Assembly (NCBI GenBank): GCA_030152145.1
Contig: JASLIL010000023.1
Coordinates: forward strand, 1-6,577
Length of the DNA stretch: 6,577 bases
From: Tissierellales bacterium
Lineage (GTDB): Bacteria; Bacillota; Clostridia; Tissierellales; JASKZW01
Direction of reading: 5' to 3'
In this document: piece after piece, positions 1 through 5,705 of the stretch
How the letters are laid out: every line of letters starts with the position of its first letter
Numbering within the stretch: the stretch's first letter is position 1
Translations under genes and position numbers: made by a program
The notes under the pieces: generated by a model
Told to the model about the DNA's origin: nothing
What the model saw: only the letters and a program-made list of their open reading frames with translations
Databases searched by the model: none

Positions 1-552
1 ATTATCTACATACTCTTCATCCTTGATTCCAAGTAAGTTAATTGAGATATTCATTACTGAACTTTCTAGTGCTGAATATAGTAATAATGTACCAATGCCA
101 ACATCTGTTAGGGCTCCTATATTTCCATGTTCTGCAAATATATCCTGTAGTCTCATTGCTTCTAGTGACTTTTCTAGACACATATATGGCACACTTAATG
201 CGGTCTTGTAGCCATCTTGAATAGCTTTTGATCTTGCTGCTTTTTCTTCTTCAGTTTCCTTGGGAAGTTTAAAAGCTGCCATTGCACTATCAAAAGCCTT
301 AGTATCAGCATCTACAATGTCATTTAGGTCGTCAATTAAGATATTTAACTTTTCAAAGTTTTCATCCATCAATTGTCTCTTACTATCCTCTAGTTCATTA
401 TATGATTTCTTACCAACTGTAAGATTTCCAACCATAACTGTGAGTGCCGCTCCTAAACTGCCTACTAATCCTGCTACACTTCCTCCACCAGGAATATGAT
501 CACTTGACTTGGCCTTGTATACATAATCCTTTAAAGTTTTATCTATCATCAT
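1..552 (-). CDS. Cyclodeaminase/cyclohydrolase family protein (FTCD C-terminal-like), 3' end beyond the window
   Basis: The family converts 5-formimino-tetrahydrofolate to 5,10-methenyl-tetrahydrofolate plus ammonia, or acts as a methenyl-THF cyclohydrolase. It is cytosolic and feeds one-carbon units from histidine, glycine or purine breakdown into the folate pool. I translated 184 codons with no stop. The usual family length is about 205-215 residues, so roughly 20-30 C-terminal residues lie off the left edge. Family signs are the N-terminal HIPGGGSVAGLVGSLGAAL stretch (residues 19-37), followed by MVGNLTVGKKSY (40-51), an acidic DIVDADTKAF segment (78-87), and the later GNIGALTDVG block (143-152) with SVMNISINL (165-173). 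Two adjacent ATGs occur at 550-552 and 547-549. The first is chosen because an AGAGGCGGTG ribosome binding site (560-569) lies 7 nt upstream. A sigma-A promoter lies just upstream. It could be called fchA or ftcD; sequence alone does not separate the two activities. Confidence 0.9.
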   Translation of the reverse strand, partial: MMIDKTLKDYVYKAKSSDHIPGGGSVAGLVGSLGAALTVMVGNLTVGKKSYNELEDSKRQLMDENFEKLNILIDDLNDIVDADTKAFDSAMAAFKLPKETEEEKAARSKAIQDGYKTALSVPYMCLEKSLEAMRLQDIFAEHGNIGALTDVGIGTLLLYSALESSVMNISINLLGIKDEEYVDN

Positions 553-611
553 ATTAAAACACCGCCTCTTTATATTTTGATACCACTACATCTAATAGGT
601 ACCCTATATAA

Positions 612-640
612 AGTATATTATAGCTATATTCCTTTATCAA
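612..640 (-). promoter_or_regulatory. Sigma-A promoter of the cyclodeaminase gene
   Basis: On the minus strand a TTGATA -35 box (635-640) is separated by exactly 17 nt from a TATACT -10 box (612-617). Each differs from consensus at one or two positions. Transcription would start near 605 and give a leader of about 50 nt. The -35 box begins 1 nt past the symporter stop codon (TAG at 642-644), and I see no terminator between the two genes. The cyclodeaminase may therefore be transcribed both from its own promoter and by read-through. Confidence 0.7.
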
Positions 641-641
641 A

Positions 642-2021
642 CTATAAATCTTTGTGAGTTTTCAGGAAGTTATTCTCGTAATCACTTAAGATTGATATAA
701 CCTCTGGCGATAAGAATAATAGGGCTATAACGTTAGGTATAACCATTATACCATTAAACAAGTCTGCTACTCTCCAAACATCATCTACCGGTACAAATGA
801 ACCTAGAATTATAAATCCAACTACTAATATTCTATATGGAAGCAATCCTTTCTTACCAAATAAATACTTGATATTGGATTCCCCAAAGTAGTACCAACCA
901 ATGATTGTTGAAAAGGCAAAGAAGAATAAACTTACAGCTATAAACTTAGTTCCGAAAGATCCTAGACCCTTACTAAATGCTAACTGAGTCATTTCTATAC
1001 CTGTTAGTCCCTCAGTATAAGCTCCTGTTACTATGTTTATTAGGGCTGTTATAGTACAAACTACTAAAGTGTCAAATATTACTCCAAATATAGCTACTAA
1101 ACCTTGCTCTGCTGGATGATCTACCTGTGCTACTGCATGAGCATGTGGTGTAGAACCCATACCAGCTTCATTTGAGAATAATCCTTTAGCTATACCTTCT
1201 TTTACTGCTGTCTTAACTGCTACACCCACAGCCCCACCTACTGCTGCCTGCATAGTGAATGCTGAGGTAAAGATTAGTTTGAAAGCAGGAAGTATTTCAC
1301 CTCTAAAAATAAATAATATAATTGCACTTCCTAATATATAAAGAACTGCCATAAAAGGAACTACTAATTGAGTAAAGGAAGCTATTCTTCCAACTCCACC
1401 TGCAAATATTAAGGCTACTCCTATAGCTGCCAAGATTCCTCCAACTACTGGTGGTAATCCAAAAGCTGACTTTAGTGAAACTCCTATAGAGTTTGACTGT
1501 ACCATATTACCTATAAATCCTAGGGCAAATATTATTGCCACTGAGAAAAATGCTGCTAAAAATTTATTCAGCTTACCTACAACAGGTTTTCCTTTCAAAC
1601 CTTCACTTATGTAATAAGCTGGACCACCTACTAGCTCTCCATCCTCTTCCTTAACATATTTTTGAGCTAATACTGCCTCTCCAAATATGGTACTCATTCC
1701 GAAGAATGCACTAAACCACATCCAGAATACTGCTCCAGGTCCTCCTGTAGCAATTGCTGTTGCAACCCCTGCTAGGTTACCTGTTCCTACCTGGGCTGCA
1801 ATGGCTGTTGCTAGAGCTTGGAAAGAACTCATTCCTCCCTCTTCACTTCCTTCATTGCTTAAAACCTTTCCAAAAACATACTTATGAATTCTTTTAAACT
1901 GTCTTACCTGTGGAAACTTTAGTCTTAATGAATAGTAAAGTCCTGTTCCTAATAGTAATGTTATTAGGAGCTTATTCCAAAGTATTCCATTTAACTTATC
2001 TACTATGTTCATAATTGTCAT
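642..2021 (-). CDS. Alanine/glycine:cation symporter, AGCS family
   Basis: A membrane transporter that imports alanine, glycine or a related small amino acid with Na+ (or H+). It is 459 residues long, normal for the family (about 440-490), with roughly ten hydrophobic segments spread from residue 15 to 440. The AGCS signature is clear: GMSSFQALATAIAAQVGTGN (63-82), then GGPGAVFWMW (93-102), and the conserved GLFSNEAGMGSTPHAHA (280-296). VGGPAYYISEGL (131-142) is also typical. The ATG at 2019-2021 is chosen because AGGGGAGG (2029-2036) lies 7 nt upstream; the next ATG, three codons in, would be too far away. The gene lies downstream of the parB terminator and so needs its own promoter, near which a CodY-like box is seen. 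Codon use is AT-rich (GCT/GCA, GGA, ACT) compared with the par and mnmG genes. Alanine or glycine preference cannot be settled from sequence. Confidence 0.95.
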   Translation of the reverse strand: MTIMNIVDKLNGILWNKLLITLLLGTGLYYSLRLKFPQVRQFKRIHKYVFGKVLSNEGSEEGGMSSFQALATAIAAQVGTGNLAGVATAIATGGPGAVFWMWFSAFFGMSTIFGEAVLAQKYVKEEDGELVGGPAYYISEGLKGKPVVGKLNKFLAAFFSVAIIFALGFIGNMVQSNSIGVSLKSAFGLPPVVGGILAAIGVALIFAGGVGRIASFTQLVVPFMAVLYILGSAIILFIFRGEILPAFKLIFTSAFTMQAAVGGAVGVAVKTAVKEGIAKGLFSNEAGMGSTPHAHAVAQVDHPAEQGLVAIFGVIFDTLVVCTITALINIVTGAYTEGLTGIEMTQLAFSKGLGSFGTKFIAVSLFFFAFSTIIGWYYFGESNIKYLFGKKGLLPYRILVVGFIILGSFVPVDDVWRVADLFNGIMVIPNVIALLFLSPEVISILSDYENNFLKTHKDL

Positions 2022-2027
2022 AGAAAA

Positions 2028-2066
2028 TCCTCCCCTTGGTTTTCTTTTGGTTTGTTTTTGTTTCTC
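2028..2066 (-). other. U-free, A/C-rich 5' leader of the symporter mRNA
   Basis: The 39 nt before the symporter start region contain no T on the coding strand. They consist of A-rich repeats such as AAACAAAAACAAACC and AAAAGAAAACC, leading into the AGGGGAGG ribosome binding site. Such a run is unlikely by chance in an AT-rich intergenic region. It should be unstructured, which could favour ribosome loading or binding of a single-strand RNA-binding protein. The function is inference. Confidence 0.45.
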
Positions 2067-2102
2067 AGTTGTATTTTAGTTAGATAATTTATGGTAATTA
2101 CT

Positions 2103-2131
2103 ATGATACAGTATTTTCAGAATATTTGGAA
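2103..2131 (-). promoter_or_regulatory. Possible promoter of the symporter gene
   Basis: A TATCAT -10 candidate (2103-2108, five of six to consensus) lies 17 nt downstream of a weak -35, TTCCAA (2126-2131, three of six). The promoter must lie between the parB terminator and the gene, so the interval is right, but the -35 box is poor. The spacer is almost entirely occupied by the CodY-like box. Confidence 0.35.
2112..2126 (-). promoter_or_regulatory. CodY-like operator upstream of the amino-acid symporter
   Basis: The 15-mer AATATTCTGAAAATA matches the CodY consensus AATTTTCWGAAAATT at 13 of 15 positions, keeping the central TTCTGAAAAT. It is centred about 98 nt before the symporter ATG, between the best -35 and -10 candidates, where a bound repressor would block RNA polymerase. 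CodY (activated by branched-chain amino acids and GTP) commonly represses amino-acid transporters in Firmicutes. Whether this organism encodes CodY cannot be seen here. Confidence 0.45.
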
Positions 2132-2140
2132 GAGATTTTC

Positions 2141-2197
2141 ATAAAAAAACAACTATAAAGTTTTTTGCTCTTTAAAGCAATTTACCTTATAGTTGTT
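2141..2197 (-). terminator. Intrinsic terminator of the parA-parB operon
   Basis: Arms at 2187-2197 and 2148-2158 form 11 perfect pairs (AACAACTATAA with TTATAGTTGTT). On the minus strand they are followed by seven T (2143-2149, the first two within the stem end). A second small hairpin (2165-2169 with 2176-2180, TTGCT/AGCAA) sits inside the loop. It begins 29 nt after the parB stop. The stem is AT-rich but long. Confidence 0.8.
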
Positions 2198-2213
2198 ATT
2201 TATACTATAAATA
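2197..2213. repeat. Perfect 17-bp palindrome in the parB 3' untranslated region
   Basis: TATTTATA and TATAAATA are exact inverted copies around one central base. They lie between the parB stop codon and the terminator stem. The palindrome could extend the 3' end structure or be a protein site, but such AT-only palindromes also arise by chance in sequence of this composition. Confidence 0.35.
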
Positions 2214-2225
2214 TACATTTTTAAC

Positions 2226-3092
2226 TTATTTAAGTAAATCTAAGATTCTGTTTAAATCATCATAGTTATAGTAACTTATTTTAATTTCTCCACATCCATT
2301 TTTATCGGATATTTTAACCTTTGTTAAATATTTATCCATTATCTCTTCCTCAATGTTTTTTATAAATATACTATTAGTATCCATAGTTTTTAATGATTTT
2401 TTATTTTTTTTCTCCGATTTATCTTTTTTTAATCTTGCCCTTTCCTCTAAGTCCCTTACCTTTAAGTCAGTTTCTACTATCTCCCTGGCTAGATCTATCC
2501 TCTCCTCCTCTGGAAAAGCCAGAAGTCCCCTGGCATGGCCCTTTGTTATCTTGCCTTCATCTACCATGTCCAAGATCTCCCTGTCTAGGTTTAAGAGTCT
2601 CATAGTATTGGCTATGTGGGATCTGCTCTTTGAGATAGTATCTGATAGCTCTTGCTGAGTCAGCTTATAGTCTGTTAAAAGCTTGTCATAGGCCTTGGCC
2701 TCCTCTACTACCGACAGGTCTTCTCTTTGTATATTTTCTATCAGGGATATCTTATCTACCTGAAAATCATCTAAATCTTTCACTATGGCAGCTACTGTAT
2801 CCTTACCAGCTAGCTTGCTGGCCCTATAGCGTCTCTCACCAGCTATTATCTGGTAGTTTTTCCCCATAGGCCTAACTATTATAGGTTGGAGCAGACCATA
2901 TTCCTCTATCGATCTACTAAGATCTTCCAGGGCTTCCTTTGAGAAGTTTTTCCTTGGCTGCTTCTCATTTGGAATAACCCTATCTAGGTCCAGCTCCTTT
3001 ATTTCCCTAGACTCTCCCTCTATTATATTGTCTATTGACTGATTGGATAAGAGAGCCCCTAATCCTTTTCCTAAACCCTTCTTCTTACTCAA
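2226..3092 (-). CDS. parB: Chromosome partitioning protein ParB (Spo0J)
   Basis: ParB binds parS, hydrolyses CTP and slides along DNA as a clamp. It recruits SMC/condensin to the origin region and stimulates the ATPase of ParA. At 288 residues it is of normal length. The N-terminus KKKGLGKGLGALL (3-15) is the typical ParA-interacting tail. The CTP-binding N-terminal domain (about 30-125) has GERRYRA (85-91) and ENIQRED (119-125). A helix-turn-helix for parS binding lies around 145-167 (TQQELSDTISKSRSHIANTM). A lysine-rich linker (219-235) leads to the C-terminal dimerisation domain (243-288). The start is TTG (3090-3092), with AGGAGGGG (3098-3105) 5 nt upstream, and the N-terminus fits the family exactly. 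It follows parA by 11 bp, and its ribosome binding site overlaps the parA stop codon. It looks like ParB rather than Noc. Confidence 0.97.
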   Translation of the reverse strand: MSKKKGLGKGLGALLSNQSIDNIIEGESREIKELDLDRVIPNEKQPRKNFSKEALEDLSRSIEEYGLLQPIIVRPMGKNYQIIAGERRYRASKLAGKDTVAAIVKDLDDFQVDKISLIENIQREDLSVVEEAKAYDKLLTDYKLTQQELSDTISKSRSHIANTMRLLNLDREILDMVDEGKITKGHARGLLAFPEEERIDLAREIVETDLKVRDLEERARLKKDKSEKKNKKSLKTMDTNSIFIKNIEEEIMDKYLTKVKISDKNGCGEIKISYYNYDDLNRILDLLK

Positions 3093-3103
3093 AAAAACCC
3101 CTC

Positions 3104-3874
3104 CTAGCTATCCTCTTCTAAGTCTAAAAACTCCTCTGCCAGATCCATATAGGCATCTGCTCCTGTAGATCTCTTATCATAGTCCAAAACCGATAGACCA
3201 TGGCTGGGAGCTTCTGCCAACCTGACATTTCTAGGTATAAGTGAGGTGTAGACCTTAGATTTAAAGTATCTTTTTACCTCGTCAACTACCTGGATAGATA
3301 GGTTGGTTCTGCCATCAAACATACTTAGGACTACACCTTCTACCCTTAGGTCTGGATTTACAGCAGACTGTATAAGTTCTATGGTCTTCATAAGTTGACT
3401 GACTCCCTCTAGTGCATAGTATTCACACTGAATAGGTATTATAACAGAGTCAGAAGCCGCTAGACTATTTATACTAAGTATTCCCAGTGACGGTGGACAA
3501 TCTATTAGTATGTAGTCAAAGTCCCCTCTAATTCCATCTAGAGCCTTTTTAAGTATAAGCTCCCTACCTTCAGTACTAGCTAGTTCTATTTCCGCTCCGG
3601 CTAAGTCTACAGTGGCTGGAAAGATTGAAACATTCTCTGCTGTCGTTTCCAAGACTATAGCCTCTATTTTCTCCCCCTCCAGCAAAACATCATAAATTGA
3701 AAGCTCCAGGCTATTCTTATCTATCCCTAGTCCACTTGTGGAATTCCCCTGAGGATCCAAGTCTATGATAGCTATTTTTTTACCTAGTTTTCCCAGGGCT
3801 GCCCCTAGGTTTACAACTGTTGTAGTCTTACCTACACCACCTTTTTGATTGAAAATTGATATGACCTTAGCCAA
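3104..3874 (-). CDS. parA: Chromosome partitioning ATPase ParA (Soj); start placed at TTG 3874
   Basis: A deviant-Walker ATPase that dimerises on ATP, binds DNA nonspecifically, and works with ParB to position origins; in Bacillus subtilis it also controls DnaA. It is 256 residues from the chosen start, normal for the family. Walker A is KGGVGKTT (11-18), Walker A' is IDLDPQGN (37-44), and Walker B is YILIDCPP (121-128). An upstream in-frame GTG (3881-3883) would add three residues but overlaps the ribosome binding site. The TTG at 3872-3874 has AGGGGTG 6 nt upstream and gives M-AKVISIFNQKGG, the canonical family N-terminus. With it G12, K16, D40, R189 and R218 fall at their known B. subtilis Soj numbers, which strongly supports this start. 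It is the first gene of the parA-parB operon; no convincing promoter was found within 3884-3949. Confidence 0.96.
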   Translation of the reverse strand: MAKVISIFNQKGGVGKTTTVVNLGAALGKLGKKIAIIDLDPQGNSTSGLGIDKNSLELSIYDVLLEGEKIEAIVLETTAENVSIFPATVDLAGAEIELASTEGRELILKKALDGIRGDFDYILIDCPPSLGILSINSLAASDSVIIPIQCEYYALEGVSQLMKTIELIQSAVNPDLRVEGVVLSMFDGRTNLSIQVVDEVKRYFKSKVYTSLIPRNVRLAEAPSHGLSVLDYDKRSTGADAYMDLAEEFLDLEEDS

Positions 3875-3880
3875 ATTAAA

Positions 3881-3887
3881 CACCCCT
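3881..3887 (-). promoter_or_regulatory. parA ribosome binding site that decides the start
   Basis: AGGGGTG complements the 16S rRNA tail (the AGGAGGTG register) and lies 6 nt before the TTG at 3872-3874. Because it contains the upstream in-frame GTG, that GTG cannot be the initiation codon served by this site. Confidence 0.75.
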
Positions 3888-3910
3888 AATTTAATATGAT
3901 TATTAACTCT

Positions 3911-3929
3911 AATCTTATCAGATAGGATT
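3911..3929. repeat. 19-bp imperfect inverted repeat upstream of parA
   Basis: AATCTTATC and GATAGGATT are inverted copies around a central A, with one mismatched pair of nine. The element lies about 37 nt before the parA start, in the 66-nt stretch that must hold any parA promoter. On the minus strand no T-run follows it, so it is not a terminator for the upstream unit. An operator role is inference. Confidence 0.4.
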
Positions 3930-3949
3930 AAAAAAAAGAAGTTTTAGAT

Positions 3950-3982
3950 AAAAAAAGCTAATGTTTCACATGAAACATTAGC
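3950..3982 (-). terminator. Intrinsic terminator of the mnmG-rsmG-stalk protein unit, built from the parS palindrome
   Basis: On the minus strand GCTAATGTTTC (3972-3982) pairs perfectly with GAAACATTAGC (3957-3967), giving 11 bp around an ATGT loop, followed at once by seven T (3950-3956). It begins 6 nt after the stop codon of the stalk-domain gene. This is a textbook intrinsic terminator, and its stem contains the parS site. Confidence 0.85.
3962..3977. other. parS: parS site (ParB binding and loading site)
   Basis: TGTTTCACATGAAACA differs from the B. subtilis consensus TGTTTCACGTGAAACA at one central base. The match is too long to be chance next to parAB. The inverted repeat extends 5 bp further on each side (3957-3982), beyond what ParB is known to read, because the same DNA forms a terminator stem. 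It lies 88 bp upstream of the parA start and is the only parS in the window. Other copies would be expected elsewhere near the origin. Confidence 0.93.
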
Positions 3983-3988
3983 CTCTAG

Positions 3989-4936
3989 CTATTCTTCTAT
4001 AACTAAAAATCCACTATCTATTCTAGCCTTAACCCTTAAGACATCTTCAAAGAAGCTTAGGGGTACAAGGGTATGTCCTTCTTCTAGTATAGGACCTCTT
4101 TCCAGTTCTATATTCATTCTGGCAAAGTTATATTGATTTTTTCCTATTGTTATTAGGTGCCAGTGGGGCCCCTTATTTAACTCTACTGTTTTATCTGATC
4201 CATTCCACTTTATATCATAGGATAGCTTTTCAGCTACTGCTCTTAGGGGAACCATATCCACTCCATCTATATTTCTTATTTCTTTTTCCAGCTCTAAGAT
4301 CTCCCCATTAATAGAGATCCTGTCCATGGTTTTTACCCTAGGACTATTTAGGACTATAATCCTTTCTGGATGGGTTTGTCCTGGTAGGCTGGCTGTAACT
4401 ACTGTATGGAATATAGCTAGGTCCCTATTTCTTACCTTGCTAATATCTAGTTTCTTGCCCTCTCTATCAAGAACCTCAACCTCTTCATCTAGGATTAGCT
4501 TTAAATCCTTTCTGTGATTTAAATTCTCCTCATCAAATCTATCTACAGTTGGACTAGCTATATCCTCCCCATCTTCTATAACTATTAGATCTGCTACCTG
4601 CTTTGGAGGATTACTTAGCATAACTGGTGTATTTGACTTAACAAAAACCTTTACCTTAAGGCCATCCTTTAGCTGATCCTTATCTACTATATTCTTTTCC
4701 TTAGTAGATAAGATTAGGGTTTCATCAGATATTATATAGAAAATTTCTCCCTTTTCTGTATCTACTGTTGGCTTAAATAAAAATACATCTCCATCCTTGC
4801 CAAGACTTAGGTTTTCCACTAGGCCTTGTCTTTCCTGGTAAATATTGTCCACTTCTATATCCTCTGCTAAAACCCTTAAGGGCGTTATTAAAATAGCCAA
4901 AGCTATTAATAAAAGTGGTAAACTTTTAATATTCAT
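3989..4936 (-). CDS. Exported stalk-domain protein (copper amine oxidase N-terminal-like domain)
   Basis: A 315-residue protein of unknown role. Residues 1-24 form a Sec signal peptide: lysine at 4, a hydrophobic core at 6-20, and VLA before E25 as a likely signal peptidase I site. No lipobox, LPXTG motif or second membrane segment is seen, so it is probably secreted or loosely wall-associated. Residues about 205-315 resemble the copper amine oxidase N-terminal ('stalk') domain common in clostridial surface proteins: ISINGEILEL, VDMVPLRAVAEKLSYDIKWN (227-246) and HTLVPLSFFEDVL (288-300). This domain is not itself an oxidase. The middle appears to hold two related beta-rich units (about 30-121 and 132-197), each ending in a Pro-rich turn and a hydrophobic strand (NPPKQVADLIVIE and LPGQTHPERIIVLN). 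ATG 4934-4936 has GGGGGAG 5 nt upstream. It follows rsmG with no visible terminator, so it is probably cotranscribed, and ends in the parS terminator. Confidence 0.85.
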   Translation of the reverse strand: MNIKSLPLLLIALAILITPLRVLAEDIEVDNIYQERQGLVENLSLGKDGDVFLFKPTVDTEKGEIFYIISDETLILSTKEKNIVDKDQLKDGLKVKVFVKSNTPVMLSNPPKQVADLIVIEDGEDIASPTVDRFDEENLNHRKDLKLILDEEVEVLDREGKKLDISKVRNRDLAIFHTVVTASLPGQTHPERIIVLNSPRVKTMDRISINGEILELEKEIRNIDGVDMVPLRAVAEKLSYDIKWNGSDKTVELNKGPHWHLITIGKNQYNFARMNIELERGPILEEGHTLVPLSFFEDVLRVKARIDSGFLVIEE

Positions 4937-4988
4937 TTAAACTCCCCCTTTTATCTATATATACCACATTTTTCAGGTTTTCACCCAC

Positions 4989-5705
4989 CTATAATGGTTT
5001 CTTTCTAGGTTTTCCTCCACCTCTAGGGTACTTGTCCTTGGTGTTTCTTACTTTTTTTATTATAACCAAACTATGAACTATATCGCTTTCTGGTATCTTT
5101 ACATATTTTATGGCCTCTAGTTGGCCTCCTAGTAGCTCTATAGCATTTTTTGCCTCTTCTACCTCATCCTCTACCTCTGGTCCCTTCATGGATATAAAGT
5201 AGCCACCTGGTTTTACAAAGGGTAGGACATATTCAGACAGAGTCCTAAGGTTGGCTACAGCACGGGAGGTTCCCAGATCAAACTGCTCCCTGTATTCCTT
5301 TTGCCTACTTAGTTCTTCAGCCCTACCATGGAGGGCCCATATCTTGTCTAGGCCAAGCTCCTCTATAACCTTATCTAAAAACCCTATTCTCTTGTTTAGG
5401 GAGTCCAGTAAAAGCACCTCAAGATCATCCCTTACTATCTTTAGGGGAAGACCTGGAAAGCCTCCACCTGTTCCTACGTCTATTACCTTCATTCCCTCAC
5501 TTATTACACCAGATTCCAGGATTGAAAGACTGTCTAGAAAGTGTTTTATATCCACTTCATCATCCTCAACTATAGTGGTTATATCTATTCTTTCATTCCA
5601 ATCCTTTAGTAGCTCCTTATAGGACTTGAACTTTTCAATCTCCTCTTGACTAAGCTCTAAGCCCACCTGATCAATACCCTTTTTAAAAGTCTCCATACTA
5701 GTCAT
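4989..5705 (-). CDS. rsmG: 16S rRNA (guanine-N7)-methyltransferase RsmG (GidB)
   Basis: A cytosolic SAM-dependent enzyme that makes m7G at the position equivalent to G527 of 16S rRNA. It is 238 residues long, normal for the family. Visible motifs are HFLDSL (55-60), the SAM-binding loop VIDVGTGGGFPGLPL (74-88), LNKRIGFL (103-110), SRAVANL (147-153) and the basic tail KYPR...GKPRKKPL (225-238). The ATG at 5703-5705 has AAGGAG (5712-5717) 6 nt upstream. A second ATG at 5694-5696 would be 15 nt away and is less likely. The start overlaps the end of mnmG by 8 nt (ATGACTAG), which suggests translational coupling. The mnmG-rsmG pair is a standard arrangement near the Firmicutes origin. Confidence 0.97.
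   Translation of the reverse strand: MTSMETFKKGIDQVGLELSQEEIEKFKSYKELLKDWNERIDITTIVEDDEVDIKHFLDSLSILESGVISEGMKVIDVGTGGGFPGLPLKIVRDDLEVLLLDSLNKRIGFLDKVIEELGLDKIWALHGRAEELSRQKEYREQFDLGTSRAVANLRTLSEYVLPFVKPGGYFISMKGPEVEDEVEEAKNAIELLGGQLEAIKYVKIPESDIVHSLVIIKKVRNTKDKYPRGGGKPRKKPL

Noticed and set aside
260..499. A plus-strand open frame of 79 codons near the left edge, with similar frames at 23-224
   Set aside because: The minus-strand frame here encodes a well-conserved cyclodeaminase, so the plus-strand frames are shadows.
605..629. AT-rich hairpin potential between the symporter and cyclodeaminase, considered as a terminator
   Set aside because: The stem is weak, no T-run follows it on the minus strand, and the sequence is better explained by the -10 region of the promoter.
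2332..2340. A DnaA-box-like TTATCCATT in parB, considered as an origin sign
   Set aside because: Only seven of nine positions match, it stands alone, and it lies inside coding sequence. No DnaA-box cluster is present in the window.
4956..4984. A possible promoter for the stalk-domain gene (GTGAAA, 17 nt, TATATA)
   Set aside because: Both boxes are weak, and the AT repeat allows several registers. Cotranscription from rsmG explains the gene without it.
5251..5622. A 123-codon open frame on the plus strand opposite rsmG
   Set aside because: It is antisense to a highly conserved gene, has a low-complexity Ser/Arg-rich translation, and no ribosome binding site stands out. It is a shadow frame.
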